Part shown: piece after piece, positions 16,086 through 25,367 of the stretch
How positions within the stretch are numbered: position 1 is the first letter of the stretch
How the letters are laid out: every line of letters starts with the position of its first letter
NCBI GenBank assembly: GCA_947627245.1
Contig: CANQVH010000015.1
Span: forward strand, 1 to 61,150
DNA: 61,150 nucleotides
Origin: an uncultured Lachnospiraceae bacterium
GTDB taxonomy: Bacteria > Bacillota > Clostridia > Lachnospirales > Lachnospiraceae
Direction: 5' to 3'
Made by a program: the position numbers and the translations under genes
The notes under the pieces: generated by a model
What the model was told of the DNA's origin: nothing
Database searches by the model: none
What the model saw: only the letters and a program-made list of their open reading frames with translations

Positions 16086-18659
16086 ATGGGTGACGACAGA
16101 TACAGAAAATATGAACCCTTTTTTGGAAAGTGGAGGTTCCGCAAAGAACTCGGAAAAGGTTCATTCGGACAGGTTCTGGAGATTTATTGGGACGATGGTC
16201 TGGGAGGTAGTTCTACATCCGCGCTTAAATATATACATATTCCCACGGATGAGGCGTTGCGCGTCCAGATGGAGGAGCAGCCGAACAAGGATGCCGTACG
16301 CAATTATTTCTCGAGACAGGTAGAACGGATCAAGGATGAGATCCGTATTTTGCAGAAGTGTAAGGGACACAGCAATATCGTCAGTTACGAAGACCATATT
16401 ATTGTGGAAAACGTAGGTGAGTACGGAATCGGGTGGGATATACTGATCCGGATGGAGTTGCTGTATCCCCTGAACCCGTTTTTTTCCAGAAACGAGGCGA
16501 CCCAGTATGATGTTCTGGAAATGTGGCGGGATATTGCCAATGCGCTGATTTATTGCGAAGAACAAAATATTATCCACAGAGACATCAAACCTGCCAATAT
16601 TTTGCAGGCGGCAAGCGGCAGATACAAGCTGTCCGATTTTGGAGTTGCCCGAAAAAACATGCAGGATATCGGCGCGTCCACGCGTGTCGGTACGGAGCGC
16701 TACATGGCGCCGGAGGTGTTTAAAAACGAAAAATACGACAAGCGCGCAGACTATTACTCTCTGGGCTGCGTGATCTATTACTTTCTCAATAAGAGAAGGC
16801 ATGTATTTATGCCACCGTATCCGCAGGAGGTGACCTCCGATGACAGTGAACTTGCTGAAAAGAAGCGGATCAGCGGAGAGCGCATTCCGCGTATTGAGGG
16901 AGTTTCAAAGGAAATCAACGATATTCTGCGCAAGTCGATGTCGTATCGGCCGACGGGCCGGTATAAGAGCGCAAAAGAGTTGTATCAGGCGATTCAGCAT
17001 GTTCTGGATACGCAGGGAAAAGAGCTCAGGCAAAAATACTTGAACGATACGGATGCGGCGCGGGAACGCTCGACGGCGGGAAATATCAATAAAAGCAAAG
17101 CTTTCGTAAGCGCTGCTTATTCCGAGAAGCTGACAGACCAAAAAAAGAAGAAGCAGGGTAAAAAGACAAATCTGCTGCTTCCGGTCGCGCTCGCAAGTAT
17201 TATGCTGACGGCCGGGGTAGGCGGAGTGCTTTACGGATTGTATTCAAAGGACAGCCGTTCGGGCGAAGCGTCAGCTACAAACGTAACTGCCGACAAGAAA
17301 GGCATGAACCGGAAGCCGGAGGATGCGTCCGGAATCGTAACGGAGACAGAAAGCGAAAAGAGGGCCGTGACCGAGAGCGAGACGGAAACGGGGCTTCGGA
17401 TGGCGATAGAGAGCGAGGCGGAAACGGAGCCTCGGGTGAAGACGGAAAGCGAGACGCAGACGGAAAGCGAGACGCAGACGGAGAGCGAGACGCAGACGGA
17501 GAGCGAGACGCAGACGGAAAGCGAGACGCAGACGGAAAGCGAGACGCAGACGGAAAGCGAGACGCAGACGGAAAGCGAGACGCAGACGGAAAGCGAGACG
17601 CAGACGGAGAGCGAGACGCAGACGGAGAGTGAGACACAGACGGAAAGTGAGACACAAACGGAGACTGAGACGGAAATTCCGGTTCCGACCACTCGTGTCC
17701 TTGGAGAGCTGGAGCGTCCGGAAGACGGGGATACAATTGATTCAGGGATCAAGGTAAAGGGCTGGATTCTGGTGAATGATACGGTAGGCGGAATAGACGC
17801 ATATCTTGATCTTATCTCGGGAGATGCCGTGGCAACATCGTTTCAGTTGGAACCGAAGGAGATGGGCGGCAATACTTTTGAGAAACGAAAGGAACGTTAT
17901 GCGGCAGAAATTGCGGCAGTAAACGGGTATGAAGTAAAGGGAAGTTACCCGCTGGAAAATATCCCGGATGGAAATTACGACTTGAATTTGCGCGTTGTTG
18001 ATTCGGCGAGCGGACAGGAGGATATTCTGAAGAGTGTCAAGGTGAATGTGTCCGGCAGAAAAACCTCAGGCGAGGATGTCATGGATTTCCTTGGTATGAC
18101 AGAAGAAACCGTTCAGATGGATACGCATTACATTTTTGATGAGAAGAAATTCGCGATCGGAATTGATACAGAAGAAAACGAGACTATTACGGCGAACGCG
18201 GAACAGATCGTTCTGACAGGCTGGATTGATGCTGGGGAGAACACCAGCATAGGTATGTATCTGAACATTGATTCCGAAATTTATACGGCGGATACCCTTG
18301 CGAAGCGAGGCGGATCGTTTGAAATTGTTCGGGCGCCGAGAAATCTCGATAAGCTTGAAAAAGAGCTGATTGGGCCGTTTTCGCCGTCTATGGAAGAAGC
18401 AGGCTTTATTATAAATCTAAAGCTTCCTTTCCTTGAGGCAGGAACGCATACGCTGGCTGTTTCTCTGAATGTTGGGGTTCCGGGGGAAGAAGCGGAGCTT
18501 GTAGATGTAAAACCGTTAACGGTCAATACGGATCCGACGGTAACCGTAGACGCGGAGGCGATCGAGCAGATTAGGGAGACATGGGAGAAGGAATTCCCCG
18601 TGCCGTTGCAGACGGAAGAAAGCGAGCCGACGAATTTGGATAATGAAGCAGGAGAGTAA
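16086..18659 (+). CDS. Membrane Ser/Thr protein kinase with repeat stalk and outside domains
   Basis: An 857-residue kinase. ATG 16086 is chosen, though a GTG at 16047 overlapping the phosphatase end is possible. The cytosolic kinase domain (about 10-320) has the glycine loop GKGSFGQV, a lysine in ALKYI, HRDIKPANIL, SDFGVAR and GTERYMAPEV, so it looks active. A membrane segment (about 361-385) leads to about twelve SETQTE repeats (about 455-526) and two similar beta-type outside domains (about 540-855, each with GWI). EssB/YukC of other Firmicute type VII systems is a pseudokinase with the same topology and is missing here. I infer that this protein takes its place, or regulates in its stead. 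It is not a PASTA kinase. Confidence 0.87.
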   Translation: MGDDRYRKYEPFFGKWRFRKELGKGSFGQVLEIYWDDGLGGSSTSALKYIHIPTDEALRVQMEEQPNKDAVRNYFSRQVERIKDEIRILQKCKGHSNIVSYEDHIIVENVGEYGIGWDILIRMELLYPLNPFFSRNEATQYDVLEMWRDIANALIYCEEQNIIHRDIKPANILQAASGRYKLSDFGVARKNMQDIGASTRVGTERYMAPEVFKNEKYDKRADYYSLGCVIYYFLNKRRHVFMPPYPQEVTSDDSELAEKKRISGERIPRIEGVSKEINDILRKSMSYRPTGRYKSAKELYQAIQHVLDTQGKELRQKYLNDTDAARERSTAGNINKSKAFVSAAYSEKLTDQKKKKQGKKTNLLLPVALASIMLTAGVGGVLYGLYSKDSRSGEASATNVTADKKGMNRKPEDASGIVTETESEKRAVTESETETGLRMAIESEAETEPRVKTESETQTESETQTESETQTESETQTESETQTESETQTESETQTESETQTESETQTESETQTESETQTESETQTETETEIPVPTTRVLGELERPEDGDTIDSGIKVKGWILVNDTVGGIDAYLDLISGDAVATSFQLEPKEMGGNTFEKRKERYAAEIAAVNGYEVKGSYPLENIPDGNYDLNLRVVDSASGQEDILKSVKVNVSGRKTSGEDVMDFLGMTEETVQMDTHYIFDEKKFAIGIDTEENETITANAEQIVLTGWIDAGENTSIGMYLNIDSEIYTADTLAKRGGSFEIVRAPRNLDKLEKELIGPFSPSMEEAGFIINLKLPFLEAGTHTLAVSLNVGVPGEEAELVDVKPLTVNTDPTVTVDAEAIEQIRETWEKEFPVPLQTEESEPTNLDNEAGE
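17448..17665 (+). repeat. Eighteen-base tandem repeat, about twelve copies
   Basis: The unit GAGACGCAGACGGAAAGC repeats almost exactly and encodes ETQTES. Copies are far more alike than in the phosphatase stalk, so the array is likely young or kept even by slippage. Changes keep frame and would change stalk length. Confidence 0.95.
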
Positions 18660-18666
18660 TTGCGAT

Positions 18667-19014
18667 ATGGGAACAGACAGATACGAGGATACCATTTCTC
18701 TTTGGAGCGACGAAAGCCAAAGAGCAGTCACTTTGAAGGATCTTCAGACAAAAAAGGAATTCAGATTTGTGATCAAGCACAGTTTTGTTATTGGAAGGAA
18801 TAAAGAGGCATGCAATCTGCAGATCACGACAGACGATTTATACATATCGGGGGTACATCTGCGCCTGATCAATGAGAACGGCGGTATTTACGCGGAGGAT
18901 TTGCACAGCAAAAACGGGACCAAGATAAACGGGAGACAGGTATCCTCAAAGACGAGGATCAGACCGGGGGATATTCTCAGGATCGGAAGATCGGAATATG
19001 AGGTTTTATTTTAA
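18667..19014 (+). CDS. Small stand-alone FHA-domain protein
   Basis: A 115-residue cytosolic protein that is little more than one FHA domain (about 25-115). It shows IGRNKEACNL, an altered SGVHLRL in place of the usual SRxHA, and SKNGTKINGR. AGGAGA precedes ATG 18667; an earlier in-frame ATG at 18643 overlaps the kinase gene. It follows the kinase directly and is a likely phospho-reader or substrate. The change of the SxxH box may weaken phosphothreonine binding. Confidence 0.82.
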   Translation: MGTDRYEDTISLWSDESQRAVTLKDLQTKKEFRFVIKHSFVIGRNKEACNLQITTDDLYISGVHLRLINENGGIYAEDLHSKNGTKINGRQVSSKTRIRPGDILRIGRSEYEVLF

Positions 19015-19041
19015 CAGGCGGGCTAAAAGGGAAATAAGAAT

Positions 19042-19617
19042 ATGCAGATATTATTGTCGGAAAAAGCAGTCACGGTCTATGAAATCCTTTTTATTCTTAT
19101 TCTGATCATCATTCTCGTGGTTCAGCACAGGAAAAGAAAGGACGCTCTGGAGCGAAGGCGGATCAGCAATAAAAAAAGACGGAATGAACAGCTTGAAGAA
19201 ATGCTGAAAAATCCGGATATCAAACCGCAGAGCGGCAACGGTCCGAATCCGTTTGACATACAGTATATGTACGAGACGGGTGATGAAATAAAAGCGCCGG
19301 CGTTTCAGGCGGAGATTGAAGTACATACGGCGACCAGCGTGCAGAGATTTTTGCTAGATCTGGATCGTCCGATAACCGTCGGGCGAAACGAAAATAATAT
19401 TTTACCGTTGAATGATCAGACAGTGGCGGACAGATGTTGTTCGATTTTTGTAAAGAATCAGGCGGTATATGTGCGAAATCTGAGTCCTTCGAATCCGGTT
19501 TTCATACAGCGGGGAAAGAAAAAACTGCAGATACAGAATCAGATCATAAAGATGCAGAGCAAGGATATCATCACATGCGGAAAGACGGTTCTTCATATTC
19601 TGCTGCATCAGAATTAA
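19042..19617 (+). CDS. Membrane-anchored FHA-like protein
   Basis: A 191-residue protein with an N-terminal membrane segment (about 12-30), a basic coiled region (30-60) and a C-terminal FHA-like domain (about 90-190) with ITVGRNENNILPL. The usual SRxHA position reads ADRCCSI, so phosphopeptide binding may be altered. It lies 18 bases before the ATPase gene and may be a membrane subunit that docks it. Small membrane proteins occupy this position in other type VII loci, but it does not look like EssA. Confidence 0.75.
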   Translation: MQILLSEKAVTVYEILFILILIIILVVQHRKRKDALERRRISNKKRRNEQLEEMLKNPDIKPQSGNGPNPFDIQYMYETGDEIKAPAFQAEIEVHTATSVQRFLLDLDRPITVGRNENNILPLNDQTVADRCCSIFVKNQAVYVRNLSPSNPVFIQRGKKKLQIQNQIIKMQSKDIITCGKTVLHILLHQN

Positions 19618-19635
19618 TGCTGGGAGAGAAAACAG

Positions 19636-22600
19636 ATGGGTCTTGTAATTTCAGTCTATACAAAAGAAGCGTTCAAAGAGTTTGTTATGCCAGCGATCAA
19701 CAATGCGGACTACTCTTTTGTGCTGAATAAGAATTATTTCAATCTACGTGAGGATATTAGTCTGGACTTTGAAGTAATCAACGAAGTCTGGAAGATTCGA
19801 ATGAGCAAAAGTTACCGTGTTTATCTGGAGAGACGCGAGTTGAAGGAGAATACGGCGCTTGACAGTTCTCAGATCTTTCAGATCACGACGAACGACCGAA
19901 AACAGATCATCCTTATGGTGCGGGTATGCGAGGATGTCTTTAGTCCGTTTGAAAAATATGATATTCGCAGGATGAGCCGTATCACGATTGGCGAGGGCGA
20001 GAACAACGCAATCCGCTACGGCTATCAGCGTCTTATTTCAAGGGAACATGCGGAGATCGTTCGTAAGGACAGAGGCTTTGTAATTTCAAATAAGGGGCAG
20101 AATGGCCTTTACGTAAATTCAAAGCTTATTATGCGCACGGAGCAGCTCAGATTCGGGGATTATATCAATATTTACAGTCTTCATATGGTCTTTCTGGGGG
20201 ATATCCTTGCGATTGATACAAGTAATTCCAACGTACAGGTGAATGAGAAAATTCTTGTTCCGTATACAGAGGAAAAGAAAGAGCAGAAGACGGGGGATAC
20301 GGGGGAGACAGAGCAGCTGTCTGCGAAAAAAATGTTTCACCGTTCTCCGCGTATCATTGAGAAGATCGAGCAGGATGCGATTGAGATCGAGGAGCCGCCG
20401 AAGGAGATGAAATCTCAGAAAAAGCCGCTCCTAATGACGATTGGACCGTCCTTTACCATGGCGATACCGATGCTTCTCGGCGCGCTGCTGATGATTGTTT
20501 CGTCGCGCACATCGGGAAGATCTACGGGGCTTTTCATGTATTCCGGACTTGTGATGGCAATTTCCTCGGCTTCGATCGGCGTCATCTGGGGAATTGCAAA
20601 CCTGCGTTTCCAGAAGAAGACGGAAGCAGAGAATGAGACGCACCGCTATGAGGCGTACAGCAACTATCTGCTGAAAAAAACTGAGGAGATCAAACAGAAG
20701 TACGCACATAATCAGACTGCCCTCAACAATATGTATCCGGACGTATCGGTTTGCTTAGGATACGATGAAAATACGGCTATGCTATGGAATCGCAATTTCA
20801 CGCATGCCGACTTTCTAAGCTGCAGACTGGGGCAGGGAGATATCGATTTTCAGGTGCCGATCGAGGCGCCGAAGGAGAAATTCCGGCTCGACAGAGACGA
20901 GCTTGCGGAAAAGCCGGAATTTATCGTAAAAAATTACAAGACCTTAACCAAAGTTCCCATTCTGCTCGACCTTCTTGAGCATAAGTTGGTCGGCGTAGCG
21001 GGAGGAAGCGGAAAAAAGGGCGCTATTCATGTGGCAAAGCTTCTGGCGGCGCAGCTTGCCGCCTGCAACTGCTATACGGACGTCAAAATGGTCTTTGTGT
21101 ATGACGAGAGCAATTCAGAGGATTATGGGGAATGGGATTTCGCAAAATGGCTGCCCCATGTCTGGGCTGATGACAAAAAAATTCGTTATATAGCATCAAA
21201 TAAGCTGGAAGCCGGCGAGGTGTTCTATGAGATAGCGAAGGTATTTCGCCAGAGAATGGAAAACGCCGCGTCTTCCTCTCAGGAAGAGCGGGTGATTCCA
21301 AAACCGTATTTTGTAATGTTCCTGTCGGATCCGGCGCTGATTGAAGAAGAAATGATCGCGAAATATGTCTTTGATTCTTCCACCGAGATTGGACTGAGTA
21401 CGGTTATGCTGTCTCAAAGCAGCGAACTGCTTCCGAATGCCTGTGAGTATATCGTCGAAAACGACGGCTATTTTAAAGGGGTATACAATGTGTCGGCGCA
21501 GAAAGAGGATCGTATTCCGGTTCAATTTGATGCTATCGACGAGGAGAGCCTCGAAAAATTCAGCCGCAGACTTTCCGATATAGAGGTACAGGAAGTCGAG
21601 ACCGGAGGAGAGATTCCGAACTCGCTTACATTTTTTGAGATGTACGGCATAACCAAACCGTCCGAGCTGCGCGCGGAGGAACGCTGGCTCAAGAACAGAA
21701 ACTATGATAATATTCGCGGTTTGATCGGTCAGAAATCAGGCGGCGTGCCGTGTTATATGGACGTTCATGAAAAATACCACGGGCCGCATGGGCTGGTGGC
21801 GGGTACTACCGGTTCCGGAAAGAGTGAAACGCTGCAGACGTACATGCTTTCTCTGGCAATCAACTACAGTCCGGATGATATCGGTTTCTTTATTATTGAC
21901 TATAAGGGCGGCGGCATGGCGAATCTATTTGACGGGCTTCCGCATATGATCGGCCAGATTTCCAACTTGTCGGGTAACCAGGTATATCGAGCGATGGTTT
22001 CCATTAAGAGTGAGAACCGAAGAAGGCAGCGCATTTTCACGGAATATGGCGTGAATAACATTAACAACTATACGAAGCTTTATAAGAACAAAGAGGCGAC
22101 AATACCGATCCCGCATCTGTTTATTATCATCGATGAGTTTGCGGAGTTGAAGCGCGAGGAGCCTGATTTCATGAAGGAGCTCATTAGCGTTGCACAGGTA
22201 GGGCGAAGCCTTGGCGTACATTTGATTCTGGCGACGCAGAAACCGAGTGGAACAGTGGACGACAATATATGGAGTAACTCAAAGTTCAGGCTCTGCCTGC
22301 GCGTGCAGGATCGTCAGGACAGCAACGATATGCTTCACAAGCCAGATGCGGCTTATATTACGCAGGCCGGACGCTGCTATCTTCAGGTAGGAAACGACGA
22401 GGTATACGAGCTGTTTCAGTCGGGATGGAGCGGCGCTCCTTATGATGAAAATGTTGAGAGCGGGAAATCGGATCTTGCAAGACTTCTCACGATCAACGGG
22501 AAGACAGAGATGACAGGCGGGCATGCGCGCGCGCTTCGGAAGGAGCAGGTGCTCTACAACTGGATCGCGGCTCTTGTGCGATGTCTGGAAAATACAAAGT

Positions 22601-24654
22601 TTCTGAAGCAGGAAGTCCTGCAGGATGTCCTTCAGAACAGAGGGAATATGCAGGAAGTGGTGGCACGTTTTTATGACAGCATTGAGGCGGCCGGTCTGGA
22701 TTATCCGAGAAGTACCTACAATACAACCCGTCTTGAGGATCTTATACGACTGCACGGGATGGCGGCTTTTTCGGAAGACGATACCGTGAGAACCATTATC
22801 AAACTGTCGTCAGAAATGAATGTGAAGCTTCCGGAGGTAAGGGAACGCACACAGCTTGACGCGGTCAAGGAGTATCTGCAAAAGACGGCAGAGGAGAACG
22901 GATATCAGAAAAATCATCAGCTATGGATGCCGGTACTTCCCGATCACATTTATCTGGATCAATTTGAGGAATATCAGGCGAATGCCTTTTCGGACGGCTG
23001 TTGGAAGCCGCGGACAGGTGCATGGAATCTGGAGGTTACGGTCGGTATGGTAGACGACCCGCAGAATCAGGCGCAGCTTCCGTTGCATTTCAGCTTTTCC
23101 GAGGGCGGTCATCATGCGATTATCGGTTCAGTAGTGAGTGGAAAGAGTACGCTGATGCAGACCGTTCTCTACGGGCTTGTTACGTGCTATACGCCGGAGT
23201 ACGTAAATATTTATGCGTTGGATTTCAGCAGCAAAATGATGTCTGCGTTTGAAGGTCTGGCTCATTTCGGCGGCATCATGTATGAGGGCGATGATGAGAA
23301 GATCTCCAAATTTTTTAATATGATTGAACGGATACTCAATGAACGAAAGAAAATTCTGCGAGGCGGCAATTACAGCCAGTATGTTCAGGCGCACGGCGTC
23401 GAGTTCCCGGCGATTGTAGTCGCAATCGATAATTTTTCCGCGTTTAAGGAGAAGACGGACGACGCCTATGAAAAATTTATCGTTCAGCTTTCTAAAGAGG
23501 GCGTGGGACACGGAATTTTCCTTCTGCTTTCCGCGGGAGGTTTCGGGATCAACGAAATTCCGAACCGGATCGCAGAGAATCTTAAGACGGTATATTGTCT
23601 GGAGCTTCCGGATAAATTTGCATACGGAGATATGTTGCATACCATGCAGGTTGAAGTAATGCCTGAGACCGGCATCAAGGGAAGAGGCCTTGTGCTTTTT
23701 GCTTCGCGTATTCTTGAGTATCAGGCGGCTCTTGCGTTGGAGGCGGACGATGATTACCAGAGAATGGAGAAGATCTCCGAGGCGTGCGCACGGATGAACG
23801 ATGCGTGGACCGGAAAGCGCGCGCAGGCAATTCCAGAGATTCCAGAGAAACCTGTCTGGGAGTTGTTTGCGGAGCTTGAGGATGTTCACAAGGCGGCTGC
23901 ACAGGATAATCTGCTTCCGGTCGGATATAATTCTGAAAATGCGGAGGTATACAGCATAGACCTCAGCAGTATCTATTGTTATCTGATTACGGGAATGTCG
24001 CGTACCGGCAAGAAAAACTTCCTGAAGATCATGCTGGAGTCCGCATTATTGAAGGAGAGCCAAATCTGCCTGATCGACGGAAGCGGCCAGATGAGTCAGT
24101 ATGCGGTTTTGGAGGGGATAACGTATATCGGCGAAGAGGAAGAGCTGTTTGATTATTTCCAGAATACATTGACGCCTGAATTTACCAAAAGAAACAAGAT
24201 CAAACAGCAGCTTCTGGCGGACGGCTGCGAGGAGGTTGAGCTGTACAGCTATACACGAAAGGAAACGCCGGTTTTTCTGTTTATTAGTGATATGCTGTGG
24301 TTTGTTGAGACGATATACAGCCCGGAGAACAGTGCGAGAGGCATGAAGGGATTTATGGAGACCTTGACAGCAAAGGGACGATATCACAACATCTATTTTG
24401 CAGCTATTCTGAATCTTGAGGATAAGAATGTGGTGAGAGGCTATCAGATGTTTGCGAACTTTGCTTCCTACAAGACAGGGATTCATTTCGGAGGCAACAT
24501 TTCGCAGAACGGATTGATGAATTTTGACTATCTGCCGTTCAAGGAACAGTCCAGAACGGAAAAACCTGGCATCGGACAGCTTCCGGAAATGGAAGGTGCA
24601 AATGCGCGTAAAGTAGTTGTGCCTTTAATGGGGAAGAGAAAGAAAACGGTATGA
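19636..24654 (+). CDS. essC: EssC-like FtsK/SpoIIIE ATPase of type VII secretion
   Basis: The motor and substrate receptor of the system, 1672 residues. The N-terminal part has two FHA-like units (about 5-95 and 105-190; the second with SREHAEI and GQNGLYVNSK, but GEGENN instead of GR). Two membrane segments lie at about 262-324. ATPase domain 1 has Walker A AGTTGSGKSE (about 722-731) and Walker B HLFIIIDEFAEL (about 826-837). Domain 2 has GSVVSGKST (about 1163-1171) with IDN in place of DE. Domain 3 has GMSRTGKKN (about 1453-1461), lacking the Ser/Thr of a working P-loop. This matches EssC order, with domain 1 the most complete site. It overlaps the next gene by four bases. Confidence 0.93.
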   Translation: MGLVISVYTKEAFKEFVMPAINNADYSFVLNKNYFNLREDISLDFEVINEVWKIRMSKSYRVYLERRELKENTALDSSQIFQITTNDRKQIILMVRVCEDVFSPFEKYDIRRMSRITIGEGENNAIRYGYQRLISREHAEIVRKDRGFVISNKGQNGLYVNSKLIMRTEQLRFGDYINIYSLHMVFLGDILAIDTSNSNVQVNEKILVPYTEEKKEQKTGDTGETEQLSAKKMFHRSPRIIEKIEQDAIEIEEPPKEMKSQKKPLLMTIGPSFTMAIPMLLGALLMIVSSRTSGRSTGLFMYSGLVMAISSASIGVIWGIANLRFQKKTEAENETHRYEAYSNYLLKKTEEIKQKYAHNQTALNNMYPDVSVCLGYDENTAMLWNRNFTHADFLSCRLGQGDIDFQVPIEAPKEKFRLDRDELAEKPEFIVKNYKTLTKVPILLDLLEHKLVGVAGGSGKKGAIHVAKLLAAQLAACNCYTDVKMVFVYDESNSEDYGEWDFAKWLPHVWADDKKIRYIASNKLEAGEVFYEIAKVFRQRMENAASSSQEERVIPKPYFVMFLSDPALIEEEMIAKYVFDSSTEIGLSTVMLSQSSELLPNACEYIVENDGYFKGVYNVSAQKEDRIPVQFDAIDEESLEKFSRRLSDIEVQEVETGGEIPNSLTFFEMYGITKPSELRAEERWLKNRNYDNIRGLIGQKSGGVPCYMDVHEKYHGPHGLVAGTTGSGKSETLQTYMLSLAINYSPDDIGFFIIDYKGGGMANLFDGLPHMIGQISNLSGNQVYRAMVSIKSENRRRQRIFTEYGVNNINNYTKLYKNKEATIPIPHLFIIIDEFAELKREEPDFMKELISVAQVGRSLGVHLILATQKPSGTVDDNIWSNSKFRLCLRVQDRQDSNDMLHKPDAAYITQAGRCYLQVGNDEVYELFQSGWSGAPYDENVESGKSDLARLLTINGKTEMTGGHARALRKEQVLYNWIAALVRCLENTKFLKQEVLQDVLQNRGNMQEVVARFYDSIEAAGLDYPRSTYNTTRLEDLIRLHGMAAFSEDDTVRTIIKLSSEMNVKLPEVRERTQLDAVKEYLQKTAEENGYQKNHQLWMPVLPDHIYLDQFEEYQANAFSDGCWKPRTGAWNLEVTVGMVDDPQNQAQLPLHFSFSEGGHHAIIGSVVSGKSTLMQTVLYGLVTCYTPEYVNIYALDFSSKMMSAFEGLAHFGGIMYEGDDEKISKFFNMIERILNERKKILRGGNYSQYVQAHGVEFPAIVVAIDNFSAFKEKTDDAYEKFIVQLSKEGVGHGIFLLLSAGGFGINEIPNRIAENLKTVYCLELPDKFAYGDMLHTMQVEVMPETGIKGRGLVLFASRILEYQAALALEADDDYQRMEKISEACARMNDAWTGKRAQAIPEIPEKPVWELFAELEDVHKAAAQDNLLPVGYNSENAEVYSIDLSSIYCYLITGMSRTGKKNFLKIMLESALLKESQICLIDGSGQMSQYAVLEGITYIGEEEELFDYFQNTLTPEFTKRNKIKQQLLADGCEEVELYSYTRKETPVFLFISDMLWFVETIYSPENSARGMKGFMETLTAKGRYHNIYFAAILNLEDKNVVRGYQMFANFASYKTGIHFGGNISQNGLMNFDYLPFKEQSRTEKPGIGQLPEMEGANARKVVVPLMGKRKKTV

Positions 24655-25367
24655 TTTTTGGTGTAATGCTGATTACGGATGCGGAAGAGGAACAGAGACT
24701 CTGCCGATATCTTCACGAGCTAACTGCATATCACACAGATGAGAAGCTGGAGCTTCAGAGCTTTCGGGATATTGCTCATCTGGCGGAGGAACTGGAAAAG
24801 ATTAATTTGCTGGATATCGCCGTTTTGGATATTACTCTGCCGGGCGCCTTGGAGAGCGCGCGGCGAATTCGGAAAACATTTCGGAAAGCGGAGTTTCTTT
24901 TGATCGCGGACTCTTCTGTCTCGCCGATGGAATATATGAATCCCGCAATAAAGGCCTCCTCGCTTTTGCTTCGTCCGATGGGCGTCAGTTGGAAAAATAC
25001 GGTTTGGGATTTCTATGTGCGCCTTTTGCAGGCGAATGAGGCGAAGGGTACGGAAGATATTTTGTGGGTGGAAAACCGCAGCGGGATCTTTCGGATTCCC
25101 CTTGAGCAGGTCTACTACATAGAGGCAAGAGAGAAAAAGGTTTTTATTCGTACACGCACGGAAGAATTCGGGGTGAGCGATACGATTGAGCATCTGAGCG
25201 GCAGGCTTCCGGCCGGATTTTTGAGATGCCACAGAAGCTTTATTGTAAATACTGCTTACATCTCTCACGTCAGATTGAATGAGAATCTTGTGTATCTCGG
25301 AGAGAAGATGTTTGTTCCGGTATCGAGGAGCTACCGCGGAGTTTTTAAGAGGTATCCGCATGAGTGA
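24651..25367 (+). CDS. LytTR-family response regulator with degenerate receiver
   Basis: A 238-residue transcription regulator. The N-terminal half resembles a receiver domain (about 1-125) with the phospho-acceptor position VLDITLPG. The acidic pair near the start is reduced (ITDAEEE) and the conserved lysine before proline is arginine (LLLRPMG), so phosphorylation control is doubtful. The C-terminal LytTR DNA-binding domain (about 135-238) has YIEAREKKVFIRT and RCHRSFIVN. The start codon overlaps the EssC stop, so it is translated with the ATPase. It probably controls promoters of this locus; no binding site was found. No partner histidine kinase is adjacent. Confidence 0.82.
   Translation: MIFGVMLITDAEEEQRLCRYLHELTAYHTDEKLELQSFRDIAHLAEELEKINLLDIAVLDITLPGALESARRIRKTFRKAEFLLIADSSVSPMEYMNPAIKASSLLLRPMGVSWKNTVWDFYVRLLQANEAKGTEDILWVENRSGIFRIPLEQVYYIEAREKKVFIRTRTEEFGVSDTIEHLSGRLPAGFLRCHRSFIVNTAYISHVRLNENLVYLGEKMFVPVSRSYRGVFKRYPHE

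Noticed and set aside
17448..17665. CRISPR-like array
   Set aside because: Units are 18 bases in direct contact with no spacers, in frame within the kinase gene, and no cas genes are present.
17231..17752. Ser/Val/Cys-rich and Arg/Leu-rich frames opposite the kinase repeat array
   Set aside because: They arise from reading the 18-base repeat on the other strand.
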